DNA from: Methanobacteriota archaeon
GTDB taxonomy: Archaea > Thermoplasmatota > Poseidoniia > Poseidoniales > Thalassarchaeaceae
Reading direction: 5' to 3'
Assembly (NCBI GenBank): GCA_002713585.1
Contig: PATD01000029.1
Coordinates: 2,932 to 36,217, forward strand
Length of the DNA: 33,286 nucleotides
A program made the position numbers and the translations under genes. This document shows positions 18,218-25,048 of this stretch, piece by piece; positions within the stretch are counted from its first letter, which is position 1, and each line of letters opens with the position of its first letter. The notes under the pieces were generated by a model that saw only the letters and a list, made by a program, of their open reading frames with translations, ran no database searches and had not been told where the DNA came from.

Positions 18218-18293
18218 GACAAATATCAAAATTATTAGTTCAAATTAAGTATATGTGTAAAATCCTAACCTTTGCACATACAAGGTGATTTGA
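18218..18293 (+). promoter_or_regulatory. cobW promoter with TATGTG-N17-CACATA inverted repeat
   Basis: An AT-rich region with a TATA-like AAATTAAGTATATG (18242-18254). Perfect 6-bp arms TATGTG (18252-18257) and CACATA (18275-18280) are separated by 17 bp and sit across the expected transcription start, a good place for a repressor. The geometry recalls the NikR box (GTATGA-N16-TCATAC), although the bases differ. AAGGTGAT (18282-18289) is a strong ribosome site 4 bp before the ATG. Confidence 0.45.
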
Positions 18294-19469
18294 ATGAAAG
18301 ATTCGCGTGTACCAGTAACTGTTCTGACTGGCTTCCTAGGTTCAGGAAAAACAACTCTCCTCAACCATATACTGACTAGTACGGAACACAATAAAAAATT
18401 CGCAATAATTGAAAACGAATTTGGTGACATCGGTATTGATGAAAACATAATCGTAGAGAGTTCAGAAGAAACACTAATTGAGGTTATGAACGGATGCCTA
18501 TGCTGCACCGTTAGAGGAGATTTGACTGAAGTTCTTGGTAGGATGTATGACCGGATAAAGGGCTTCGATGGGGTCATCATTGAGACTACCGGACTCGCTG
18601 ACCCTGCCCCAGTAGCACAGACTTTCTTTGTTGATGACAATATAGTCGAGCACTACAAACTCGATGGGATAATCACGGTCGTTGATGCAAAACACGTCGT
18701 CCAACATATCGATGAAGAAAAACCAGAAGGAGTTGAGAACGAAGCTGTTGAACAACTCGCGTTCGCTGATCGAATTATTCTGAACAAGATTGACCTTGTC
18801 GATGATGATGAATTGATTAATGTCGAAAAGAGGATCAAATCCATCAATGGTTCAGCACCAATACATAGGACTACGAATAGTGTCATTGATGCTGGAGAAC
18901 TAATCAATATCGGAGCATTTGATCTAAGCAACACTCTAGAGATGGACCCCGAATTCTTAGACACTGATGCTGAACACGAACACGATCAACGCGTAACCTC
19001 AATGAGTTCAAGATTTGAGGGGACTCTCAATGTTAACCGGTTGAATGAATGGATTAGTGAACTTCTGCAAACTCAGGCAAATGATCTGTTTCGCTACAAA
19101 GGTGTACTAGCGGTCGAAGGAGTCGATGAGAAATTCGTTTTCCAAGGTGTTCACATGTTATTCTCTGGCGGCTTTAGTGCTGAGATTGCCCCCTGGAAGA
19201 ATGATGAGACGCGGGAATGTCGTTTCGTATTCATTGGTCGCGACCTCGATCACAAGGCTCTGGAAGAAGGATTACTCGAATGTAAGGCAGAAGAGTTGCG
19301 ATTTGAAGTGGGTGATTTGGTCTACGTCAATATCGGAAGTTTTGCGCCAGGTAGGATTCTGGAGTGCTGGGATGAAGGGAATCCATATCGGGTTGAAGTA
19401 TTGAACGAAGAGAAGTCAAATGTCTGGGTGCCAATCGATACGGATCAGTTCGTTCGCCCAATGAGATGA
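18294..19469 (+). CDS. CobW/COG0523 GTPase, probable zinc metallochaperone
   Basis: SIMIBI-class GTPase of 391 aa that delivers a metal ion to client proteins. Walker A is GFLGSGKTT at residues 13-21, the family-defining CLCC (CxCC) is at 68-71, ETTGLADP lies near residue 96 and the base-reading NKID near residue 160. An EHEHD stretch near residue 228 can bind metal, and a CobW C-terminal domain follows. The last about 60 residues (FEVGDLVYVNIGSFAPGRIL, then a tryptophan-containing end) look like an extra SH3-like beta-barrel. COG0523 members serve zinc, cobalt or nitrile hydratase maturation; the ABC-3 importer next door and the absence of cobalamin genes favour zinc. A [2Fe-2S] protein follows on the same strand after 56 bp. 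Confidence 0.88.
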   Translation: MKDSRVPVTVLTGFLGSGKTTLLNHILTSTEHNKKFAIIENEFGDIGIDENIIVESSEETLIEVMNGCLCCTVRGDLTEVLGRMYDRIKGFDGVIIETTGLADPAPVAQTFFVDDNIVEHYKLDGIITVVDAKHVVQHIDEEKPEGVENEAVEQLAFADRIILNKIDLVDDDELINVEKRIKSINGSAPIHRTTNSVIDAGELINIGAFDLSNTLEMDPEFLDTDAEHEHDQRVTSMSSRFEGTLNVNRLNEWISELLQTQANDLFRYKGVLAVEGVDEKFVFQGVHMLFSGGFSAEIAPWKNDETRECRFVFIGRDLDHKALEEGLLECKAEELRFEVGDLVYVNIGSFAPGRILECWDEGNPYRVEVLNEEKSNVWVPIDTDQFVRPMR

Positions 19470-19525
19470 AGTATACACACTAATGTATAGAATTCAATGG
19501 GGGCCGAGGTATTTCATCTGAGGTC

Positions 19526-19876
19526 GTGGTATGCAACGGATGTTGCTGTGGCCGAGTTGAAAAGGGTCACAATGAAGTTCCAATCCAGGCGCTAAAAACT
19601 GCTTGGGATGAATATGGCTTAGATGCGAATGTGAAACTTACGATATCCAATTGTCTTGGCCCATGTAGTATGCATAACGTTACGATCCTGAAAATAAAGG
19701 AGGATTTGACATGGTTAGGAAACCTCAATGGGGACAGGCACTACGATGCTCTAATCCAATGGGCACTTGATTACAACAGAAATGGAAAAGATGCGGTATT
19801 ACCAGAAATCTTGGTACATCAAAGATTTGAGCGAGCTCAGAAAGTAATAATTCGAGAACAGACGTTAGATGCCTGA
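19526..19876 (+). CDS. Thioredoxin-like [2Fe-2S] ferredoxin, CobW-associated
   Basis: A 116-aa protein with C3, C6, C7, C8 (VCNGCCCGR) near the start and C43/C47 (SNCLGPC) followed by SMHN. This is the C..C plus CxxxC layout of thioredoxin-fold [2Fe-2S] ferredoxins. The stretches EKGHNEVP, LTISNCLGPC, TWLGNL and a YDALIQWA helix match, from memory, small proteins annotated near CobW or cobaltochelatase genes in bacteria. The role is unproven; electron supply to, or cysteine-redox control of, the CobW protein is a reasonable guess. The only usable start is GTG at 19526: a stop codon precedes at 19481 and no in-frame ATG lies between. It is probably co-transcribed with the GTPase. The last 25 residues (FERAQKVIIREQTLDA region) form a charged helix. 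Confidence 0.78.
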   Translation: MVCNGCCCGRVEKGHNEVPIQALKTAWDEYGLDANVKLTISNCLGPCSMHNVTILKIKEDLTWLGNLNGDRHYDALIQWALDYNRNGKDAVLPEILVHQRFERAQKVIIREQTLDA

Positions 19877-19887
19877 TTATCAATTAC

Positions 19888-20859
19888 TCACTGGACTAGA
19901 GCCTCTCTCGTTTCAATTAGTTTTTTTTGGTTGATGAAACCTACAACTGTGGCCTTAATCAACCCTATAATTGCAAACTGTGATGCTGCAACAACTGCGA
20001 TCATCGAGCCAGTTCCAGTGTTCAACTCTGCTGCAAAATATATGCCAAGGAATGTTGCTGAGAAGCCAAATACTTGGGTCCACAACATACAACCTCGGAA
20101 ACTACGACTGACAATCTGAGCTGTAGCTGCAGGAGTGACCAAGAGCGCACTCACTAGAAGAGCCCCCACCAACTTAACCATACTGACCACAATAGCAGCG
20201 ACAGTAATACTGAACCAGAGACCAATGAGATTGACTGGAATACCTTGCATCCTAGCTGCAACACTATCGATAGTCATAGCAAGAAGACCACGATGAAGAA
20301 TTGCGATACTTGTGAGGGAAAATATGCTGAGCCAACCAATCATGCTCAGACTGTCTGAATCAATCATATTCAGACTACCAAATAGGTAGGCTTCGATATC
20401 AGTCGTGATTCCTTCACCATATAATCGGAGAATGACTAGACCAAAAGCGAGTGTTCCTGTCAGAAAAATTGCAATTGATGTATCTCCAGTTAGAATTTCT
20501 CTGTTTTGGAATTCATAAATCAGAATCGCGGCTATAACGCTGAATAATAATGCCAACCATAGGGGTGCGACCGATCCAAAGGCGACTCCAACTGCCATAC
20601 CTCCGAATGAAACATGTGCAAGCCCGTCCCCAATGAGTGCAAGATTTCTCAACATTAGGAACGTTCCAAAAAGTCCAGCAACAATCGAGATTAATAAGGC
20701 AGCGATTAGGGCTCGTTGAAACATCTCCCATTCAAAGTAAATTGGAAAAACGTCTCCAGGCATATATTGTCCTAGATACTCTAGCATTGGGCTGAGAACC
20801 AGAATCAACAAGTCCCCTAAACCGTCAATATCCCGATACCAAGAAAATGGTTCCATCAT
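19888..20859 (-). CDS. znuB: ABC-3 family metal permease (ZnuB-like)
   Basis: Membrane channel of a zinc/manganese ABC importer, 323 aa. After a hydrophilic N-terminus of about 45 residues there are about eight to nine membrane spans. The family signature LRNLALIGDGLAHVSFGG at about 70-90 contains the histidine-serine pair typical of ABC-3 permeases. The ATPase contact helix is likely in the TIDSVAARMQGIP region. The start ATG at 20859 overlaps the znuC stop as ATGA; a second ATG at 20856 gives an ideal 7-bp distance to the very strong ribosome site AAGGAGGTGA (20862-20871). It is the last gene of a znuA-znuC-znuB operon. Manganese or iron transport is possible in this family, but the histidine-rich binding protein points to zinc. 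Confidence 0.92.
   Translation of the reverse strand: MMEPFSWYRDIDGLGDLLILVLSPMLEYLGQYMPGDVFPIYFEWEMFQRALIAALLISIVAGLFGTFLMLRNLALIGDGLAHVSFGGMAVGVAFGSVAPLWLALLFSVIAAILIYEFQNREILTGDTSIAIFLTGTLAFGLVILRLYGEGITTDIEAYLFGSLNMIDSDSLSMIGWLSIFSLTSIAILHRGLLAMTIDSVAARMQGIPVNLIGLWFSITVAAIVVSMVKLVGALLVSALLVTPAATAQIVSRSFRGCMLWTQVFGFSATFLGIYFAAELNTGTGSMIAVVAASQFAIIGLIKATVVGFINQKKLIETREALVQ
19921..19928 (+). terminator. Oligo-T terminator after the cobW-ferredoxin pair
   Basis: Eight T on the + strand, 45 bp after the stop of the [2Fe-2S] gene, suit an archaeal intrinsic terminator. The run lies inside the convergent znuB coding region, where it encodes lysines near the C-terminus. Confidence 0.45.
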
Positions 20860-21641
20860 TTCACCTCCTTAGACTGTTGAAGCAAATCGACTGAAAACGA
20901 TTCCTTCAAATTGATTCCGTTGCTAAAATTAGACAACATAAGGGAATTTGGAGACATCTCGATTTCCTCGTCCACATGGACATTACCATCGATACAAACT
21001 GCACAGTGAGTGCATCGGCTAATGGCAGTATGATCATGAGTAACCATCAAGAGAGTCTTACCTTCATTGCGACAAAGATTCTCTAAGAAACGAAGGAAAT
21101 CCTTCCGGGATTCTCGATCTACGCCCACTAATGGCTCATCCAAAATCAGAATCTCAGCATTTGATGCGAGTCCACGTGCAACTACTGCTCTTTGCCGTTG
21201 TCCGCCAGACATATGTCGAATATCACGATGTTCGAGGTCTTCCAAACCAACCATTCGTATTGCATCATCAATCCGTTTGTTTCGTTCTGTTCTATTTGGC
21301 CGAATCATGTTTCTCCAAGTCAATGTGCCAAGACCAACCAGTTCTCGTACCGTAATCCTGAGATTATTAGGGATATTAGATGCCGCTTGTGACACCCAAG
21401 CGAGGCGACCACGGGTCGCCATTGAGCCAGGAGTTTCACCGAAAACAGATACTGTTCCTTCTGTTGGTTGTAATTGACCAATAATTGTCAATAATAGAGT
21501 TGACTTTCCACTACCGTTTGGTCCTACAACTCCAACGAAATCCCCCTTACGGACATCGAGGTCGATGCCATCTAGAACGATGACACCGCCTCGATGGACC
21601 TTCAATCCCCGAATGGAGATAAGGATGTCAGCATCAGACAT
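20856..21641 (-). CDS. znuC: ABC transporter ATPase of the zinc-type importer (ZnuC-like)
   Basis: Cytoplasmic ATPase (261 aa) powering the importer. Walker A GPNGSGKST is near residue 40, the Q-loop in WVSQAA near residue 88, the signature HMSGGQRQR near residue 148, Walker B ILILDEPLVGVD near residue 170 and the H-loop MVTHDH near residue 204. The C-terminal part holds several His/Cys residues (CTHCAVCIDGNVHVDEE) that could be a metal-sensing or stabilising patch. The start chosen is the ATG at 21641, with GGTGGG five bases upstream. An ATG at 21665 would add eight glycine-rich residues (MGGHGGRS) and has no ribosome site in front. It follows znuA by about 65 bp and overlaps znuB by 4 bp. 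Confidence 0.93.
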   Translation of the reverse strand: MSDADILISIRGLKVHRGGVIVLDGIDLDVRKGDFVGVVGPNGSGKSTLLLTIIGQLQPTEGTVSVFGETPGSMATRGRLAWVSQAASNIPNNLRITVRELVGLGTLTWRNMIRPNRTERNKRIDDAIRMVGLEDLEHRDIRHMSGGQRQRAVVARGLASNAEILILDEPLVGVDRESRKDFLRFLENLCRNEGKTLLMVTHDHTAISRCTHCAVCIDGNVHVDEEIEMSPNSLMLSNFSNGINLKESFSVDLLQQSKEVK

Positions 21642-21707
21642 GCTACGCCCACCGTGACCTCCCATTTCTGGGATTCGTAAGAATCACGAATTGGAGCCGA
21701 TTTTCAA

Positions 21708-24500
21708 TCAGCATTCCATGCCGGCCAGAAGGTTGTCAAGATTCTCCTTCATTAGATCAGCATATCCATCGTTTGTATCCTTAGGTGGCATCTCCATTGT
21801 GTGGAGCGTCTTCAGAATCACACCATCAGGCATAGTGCCTGATTTCGTCTGCTCGACCAGGGAATTCACTGAAGCTTCGTTAGTGTATTCTTCGACGTAG
21901 AAGATAGTGATACCTTCCTCCTCGATCTTCTCCACGACCTCTTGGATTTCCGCAGCACTAGGTTCGCCTTCGGGATCAAGTCCGTGGACTGTTACGAATT
22001 GTAGATCATAGCGCTCGGCCAGATAGGCATACGCATTGTGGTTCGCCGCAATGCTACGGGATTCACAAGCAGCAAGTCCGGACGAGAATTCCTCGTGCAA
22101 AGTTAGCAACTCAGCCATGTAGGCCTCGGCATTTGCAGTGAAATCTGCTTCGCCTTCCGGGAAGGCCTCAATCAATACATCACGGACCAATGCTGCTTGA
22201 GCACGGTAGGACAGGGGGTCGAGCCAGCTGTGTGGGTCGAAGCGGCCGAGGTCTTCTTCCTCACCATGGCCGTGGTCGTGAGCTCCAGCGCCTTCCTGGG
22301 CAATCGGTTCAATGTCCGTGCCAGCCGAGTCCTTGAGGTAGTGCTGATCGCGCTCAAACTCAGTAGGGACGTGTTGTGCATACATTGCCATGCCAGTGAA
22401 TCCAGACGTGTCAATGGTGTAAGTAGTATCATCTCCAGTGCCAACATGCAACTCAAAGCAGGTTCCACTTGCTGCGATTGAAGACATCGATTCACCGTCT
22501 TCTACAACTGTGCAATCACCATCTACCAATGCATCAACACCTGATTCAAGGGAGTGCATAGTATCCTCGGTTGGTGTATCAGTTGGGATAAGAACGAGCC
22601 ACATGCTTGGGTCGGCGTAATCGCCACCGACCTTTTGCATTGACCAAGTGTGAGTTGCATCGTTCATCTCAAAGATGCCCGCCCACTCAAAGCCATCAGC
22701 ACCATGCTCATCTCCATGATCCGAGTGATCATCGTGACCAGAATGGTCATCATGGTCATCATGGCCGCCAGGAACGATATGCATGGTCACGTCATGAGGT
22801 AGAGCGAACCCGTAGTCACCCTCTACCTCAATATGAATTGCAATAGCGCCAAACATTCCATCATGGCGCTCATGACCATCGTGAGAGTCTTCCCATGCAT
22901 GTATCGCTTCGATGAAGTGTTCCAACTCAGTCATATTGAGTAGTGAATTATTATCCATATCAGAATGGTGGAACATTGCCATTAGGTGGTTCCTCTCATC
23001 CATATCATCTTGTTGCATCCACATGAATGCATCACATGTAGCTGCAGACATATTTGGATCAGCAGCATGTGATATCGTGTTGTAACAACCAGTGAATGTC
23101 ATGTCACCCCATGACATGTTCGTCATGTATACGTAGGAACCGCAAGTTGTTTCATTGTCCATGCCTGAAATCATATTCATTTCAGAGTTGAAACAAACAC
23201 CCTCATCCTCGTGACCTGAGTGATTTGAGTGATCATCGTGGCCATGGTGGTCATCGTGGTCACCATCATGACGTTCACATTCCCAACCATCGGTGGCGCC
23301 AGTGGTTGAATTCGTAACTTCAGTGCATTCGTCTTCTTCGTATCCATCAGTCTCGTTGATGCTACCATCAGCATCCAACCATTCAGTCATCCAGCACTCG
23401 TAATAGTCATCATTAGAATCGATGGAGGTAGCGTTAACAGTACAACCGTCATAGAATTCATGATCGTCTTCAATCCATGCATGCCAGAATTCGTCCCATG
23501 AGATGCGGGTATCGTTATCCATATCATATTCTTGGAGTGCAAGTTCTGCGGTCATTCGTTCATCATCATGGTCGTCATGGCCATCAGAGTGATTATCATG
23601 ATCGCCCTCTTCATCTGAGTGATCATCATGGTCACCTTCTTCATCTGAGTGTTCATCATGATCGCCCTCTTCATCTGAGTGATCTCCATGTCCGTGATGA
23701 TCATGGTGTGCGTGACCTCCAGCCATCTTCAAGACAGACATATCGAAGGACATCATTTCCTCTGCCTCAAACTCTAGAACATAGTGACCCTCTTCCATGT
23801 GATACATCTGGATAACAGAGTCCGTAGGGCAACCTGCAGGATTATCCATTATCTCTTCAGGTGATAGGTGATCGTGTCCAGCATGCATGTCATGTTCGTC
23901 ATGGTCATCAACGCCTTCTATGTCATCACCGAGGGTTATTCCATCCCCATCATCGTCATGGTCATCGTCATGCATTGGGAAGGACAATCGATGAGCGACG
24001 TGTTCAGCATGAATCTCGTTAAGGTGGCCCTCATGACTCAAATTTGAACTCTCAAAGGGACCATCTGTGAGATGCTCACAGAGGTCTGCAACCAGCATAG
24101 CTTCGTATTCTAAGACTATGCTACCATCTGGAAGCGTATGAATGGGGACAAACTCAGGAGCGTCATCACCCATGGATTCTAGCGTTGTGTTGACCCATGT
24201 CTCAAGTCCGAGTCCATGATAAAAGAACACATCTGCGTCACGAAGATAAAGCAAATCGGTGCTAGTTGGCTCGTAATCATGCACTGGGACATTACTAGGT
24301 GCGAGCAATTCTACGTTGACACGATCGCCAGCGATATTCTCGACAAGGTCTTGAACGTGCCAAGTTGAGGTGTATACGGTGCCGAGAGTAGCTTCTGTCT
24401 CGGGTTGGTCTGCTACTTCTTCGGTAGACAGGCAGCCGGCAAGGCTGGTAGCTACAAGCAAAATTGCGATCATTACAGGACGTGCCTTAGGGTAGGTCAT
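21708..24500 (-). CDS. znuA: Giant ZnuA-like metal-binding lipoprotein with His/Asp-rich and EF-hand-like insert
   Basis: Cluster A-I substrate-binding protein of the importer, but 930 aa instead of about 300. The lipobox is LAGC with C23. The core is split. Residues 40-140 form the first lobe start, with ligand H74 (VPVHDYEP). Residues 750-930 supply H757 (FDPHSWLDP), H821 (AANHNAYAYL) and the acidic ligand near E870. Between lie about 600 residues of insert. It has His/Asp clusters at 175-210, 263-312, 411-431 and 579-600, and three 10-residue repeats of the form HSDEEGDHDx at 274-303. EF-hand-like loops are at 326-337 (DMDNDTRISWDE) and 514-525 (DMDNNSLLNMTE), with a shorter Asp loop at 182-193. 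Normal ZnuA proteins have a short His loop at the same place. Extracellular zinc capture is likely; calcium binding is inferred. Confidence 0.9.
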   Translation of the reverse strand: MTYPKARPVMIAILLVATSLAGCLSTEEVADQPETEATLGTVYTSTWHVQDLVENIAGDRVNVELLAPSNVPVHDYEPTSTDLLYLRDADVFFYHGLGLETWVNTTLESMGDDAPEFVPIHTLPDGSIVLEYEAMLVADLCEHLTDGPFESSNLSHEGHLNEIHAEHVAHRLSFPMHDDDHDDDGDGITLGDDIEGVDDHDEHDMHAGHDHLSPEEIMDNPAGCPTDSVIQMYHMEEGHYVLEFEAEEMMSFDMSVLKMAGGHAHHDHHGHGDHSDEEGDHDEHSDEEGDHDDHSDEEGDHDNHSDGHDDHDDERMTAELALQEYDMDNDTRISWDEFWHAWIEDDHEFYDGCTVNATSIDSNDDYYECWMTEWLDADGSINETDGYEEDECTEVTNSTTGATDGWECERHDGDHDDHHGHDDHSNHSGHEDEGVCFNSEMNMISGMDNETTCGSYVYMTNMSWGDMTFTGCYNTISHAADPNMSAATCDAFMWMQQDDMDERNHLMAMFHHSDMDNNSLLNMTELEHFIEAIHAWEDSHDGHERHDGMFGAIAIHIEVEGDYGFALPHDVTMHIVPGGHDDHDDHSGHDDHSDHGDEHGADGFEWAGIFEMNDATHTWSMQKVGGDYADPSMWLVLIPTDTPTEDTMHSLESGVDALVDGDCTVVEDGESMSSIAASGTCFELHVGTGDDTTYTIDTSGFTGMAMYAQHVPTEFERDQHYLKDSAGTDIEPIAQEGAGAHDHGHGEEEDLGRFDPHSWLDPLSYRAQAALVRDVLIEAFPEGEADFTANAEAYMAELLTLHEEFSSGLAACESRSIAANHNAYAYLAERYDLQFVTVHGLDPEGEPSAAEIQEVVEKIEEEGITIFYVEEYTNEASVNSLVEQTKSGTMPDGVILKTLHTMEMPPKDTNDGYADLMKENLDNLLAGMEC
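23589..23678 (-). repeat. 30-bp tandem repeat, three units, inside znuA
   Basis: Three consecutive 30-bp units (23589-23618, 23619-23648, 23649-23678) that differ at a few bases and are followed by a degenerate partial copy. They encode three HSDEEGDHDx decapeptides in frame, so the copy number can change without breaking the gene. Confidence 0.85.
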
Positions 24501-24517
24501 AGGCGTCCGGGGCCAAT

Positions 24518-24540
24518 ATTACATATTTAACAAATGTTAT
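24518..24540. promoter_or_regulatory. Putative shared operator and divergent TATA elements, znuA / nikR-like
   Basis: TAACA-AA-TGTTA (24528-24539) is a perfect 12-bp palindrome. It lies in a wider imperfect repeat ATTACAT-N9-ATGTTAT (24518-24540). On the minus strand TTAAATAT (centre about 24526) lies 26 bp from the znuA start; on the plus strand TTATTAATT (24537-24545) lies about 24 bp from the regulator ATG. Both transcripts would then start at or near the start codon (leaderless), and a repressor on the palindrome would cover both promoters. Confidence 0.55.
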
Positions 24541-24564
24541 TAATTCCATTCAATACGGCATTCC

Positions 24565-24990
24565 ATGAGCAGGATCCTATCCTTCAGTGTAGACAATGCC
24601 TTCGCAGACGATTTGGAAAAGATGGTTCGGGACACAGGGTACAGAAATCGCAGTTTGTATCTCCGAGATGCGAGCATTCATTTCTCAGACTCAAAGCTCA
24701 GAGGGGAATTGAATGAGATGGATTCCGATGTTAAAATCACAGGAACACTTGTCATCTACTATCAGCATGAAGTCGAGCATCGATTATTGGATCTCAGACA
24801 CTCGAAACTCATGACGGTCCAATCCTACCATCATAATTGTCTACCTACAAGCCATATGTGTGTAGATACAATGCAAATCGATGCTAATGCAGGGGATTTG
24901 AGGACAGCCATTTCAGAACTGAGAAACATTTCTGGCGTTGATAGAGTCGGATTCACATTGGCCCCCATTCGAAATTCAGGCTGTTGCTGA
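24565..24990 (+). CDS. NikR-like ribbon-helix-helix metalloregulator with altered metal site
   Basis: Metal-responsive repressor of 141 aa, divergent from znuA. Residues 1-45 are the ribbon-helix-helix DNA-binding part: SRILSFSVDN strand, a helix, then GYRNRSLYLRDA, which lines up with the GYxNRSEAIRD of NikR. Residues 60-135 are the ACT-like metal domain (TLVIYYQHEVEH to GVDRVGFTLAP). Canonical NikR holds nickel with His, His-x-His and a downstream Cys. Here the pair is H97-x-C99, and the Cys-containing loop is shorter and lacks its Cys. H68, H72, H89, H90, C92 and a C-terminal pair C140/C141 offer other ligands. Position and ligand change suggest it controls zinc uptake, taking the role of Zur. 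No ribosome site precedes the ATG, in line with a leaderless mRNA. Confidence 0.85.
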   Translation: MSRILSFSVDNAFADDLEKMVRDTGYRNRSLYLRDASIHFSDSKLRGELNEMDSDVKITGTLVIYYQHEVEHRLLDLRHSKLMTVQSYHHNCLPTSHMCVDTMQIDANAGDLRTAISELRNISGVDRVGFTLAPIRNSGCC

Positions 24991-25048
24991 GCCTCAATGC
25001 TAACTCTATTACCCGCAGGTTGAAGGGTTCGCTCCAGAAGGCATTGTT

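Noticed and set aside
21672-21685. GATTC-GTAA-GAATC hairpin between znuA and znuC
   Set aside because: The stem is only 5 bp without a T tract, too weak to call a terminator or processing site.
23571-23710. Repeat array that might be CRISPR-like
   Set aside because: Units are directly abutting 30-bp coding repeats without spacers, and they lie in frame in znuA.
22607-23815. Several His-rich plus-strand frames across znuA
   Set aside because: The repeated ATG/CAT-type codons of the His/Asp clusters give His on both strands; only the minus frame has the ZnuA core, a lipobox and a promoter.
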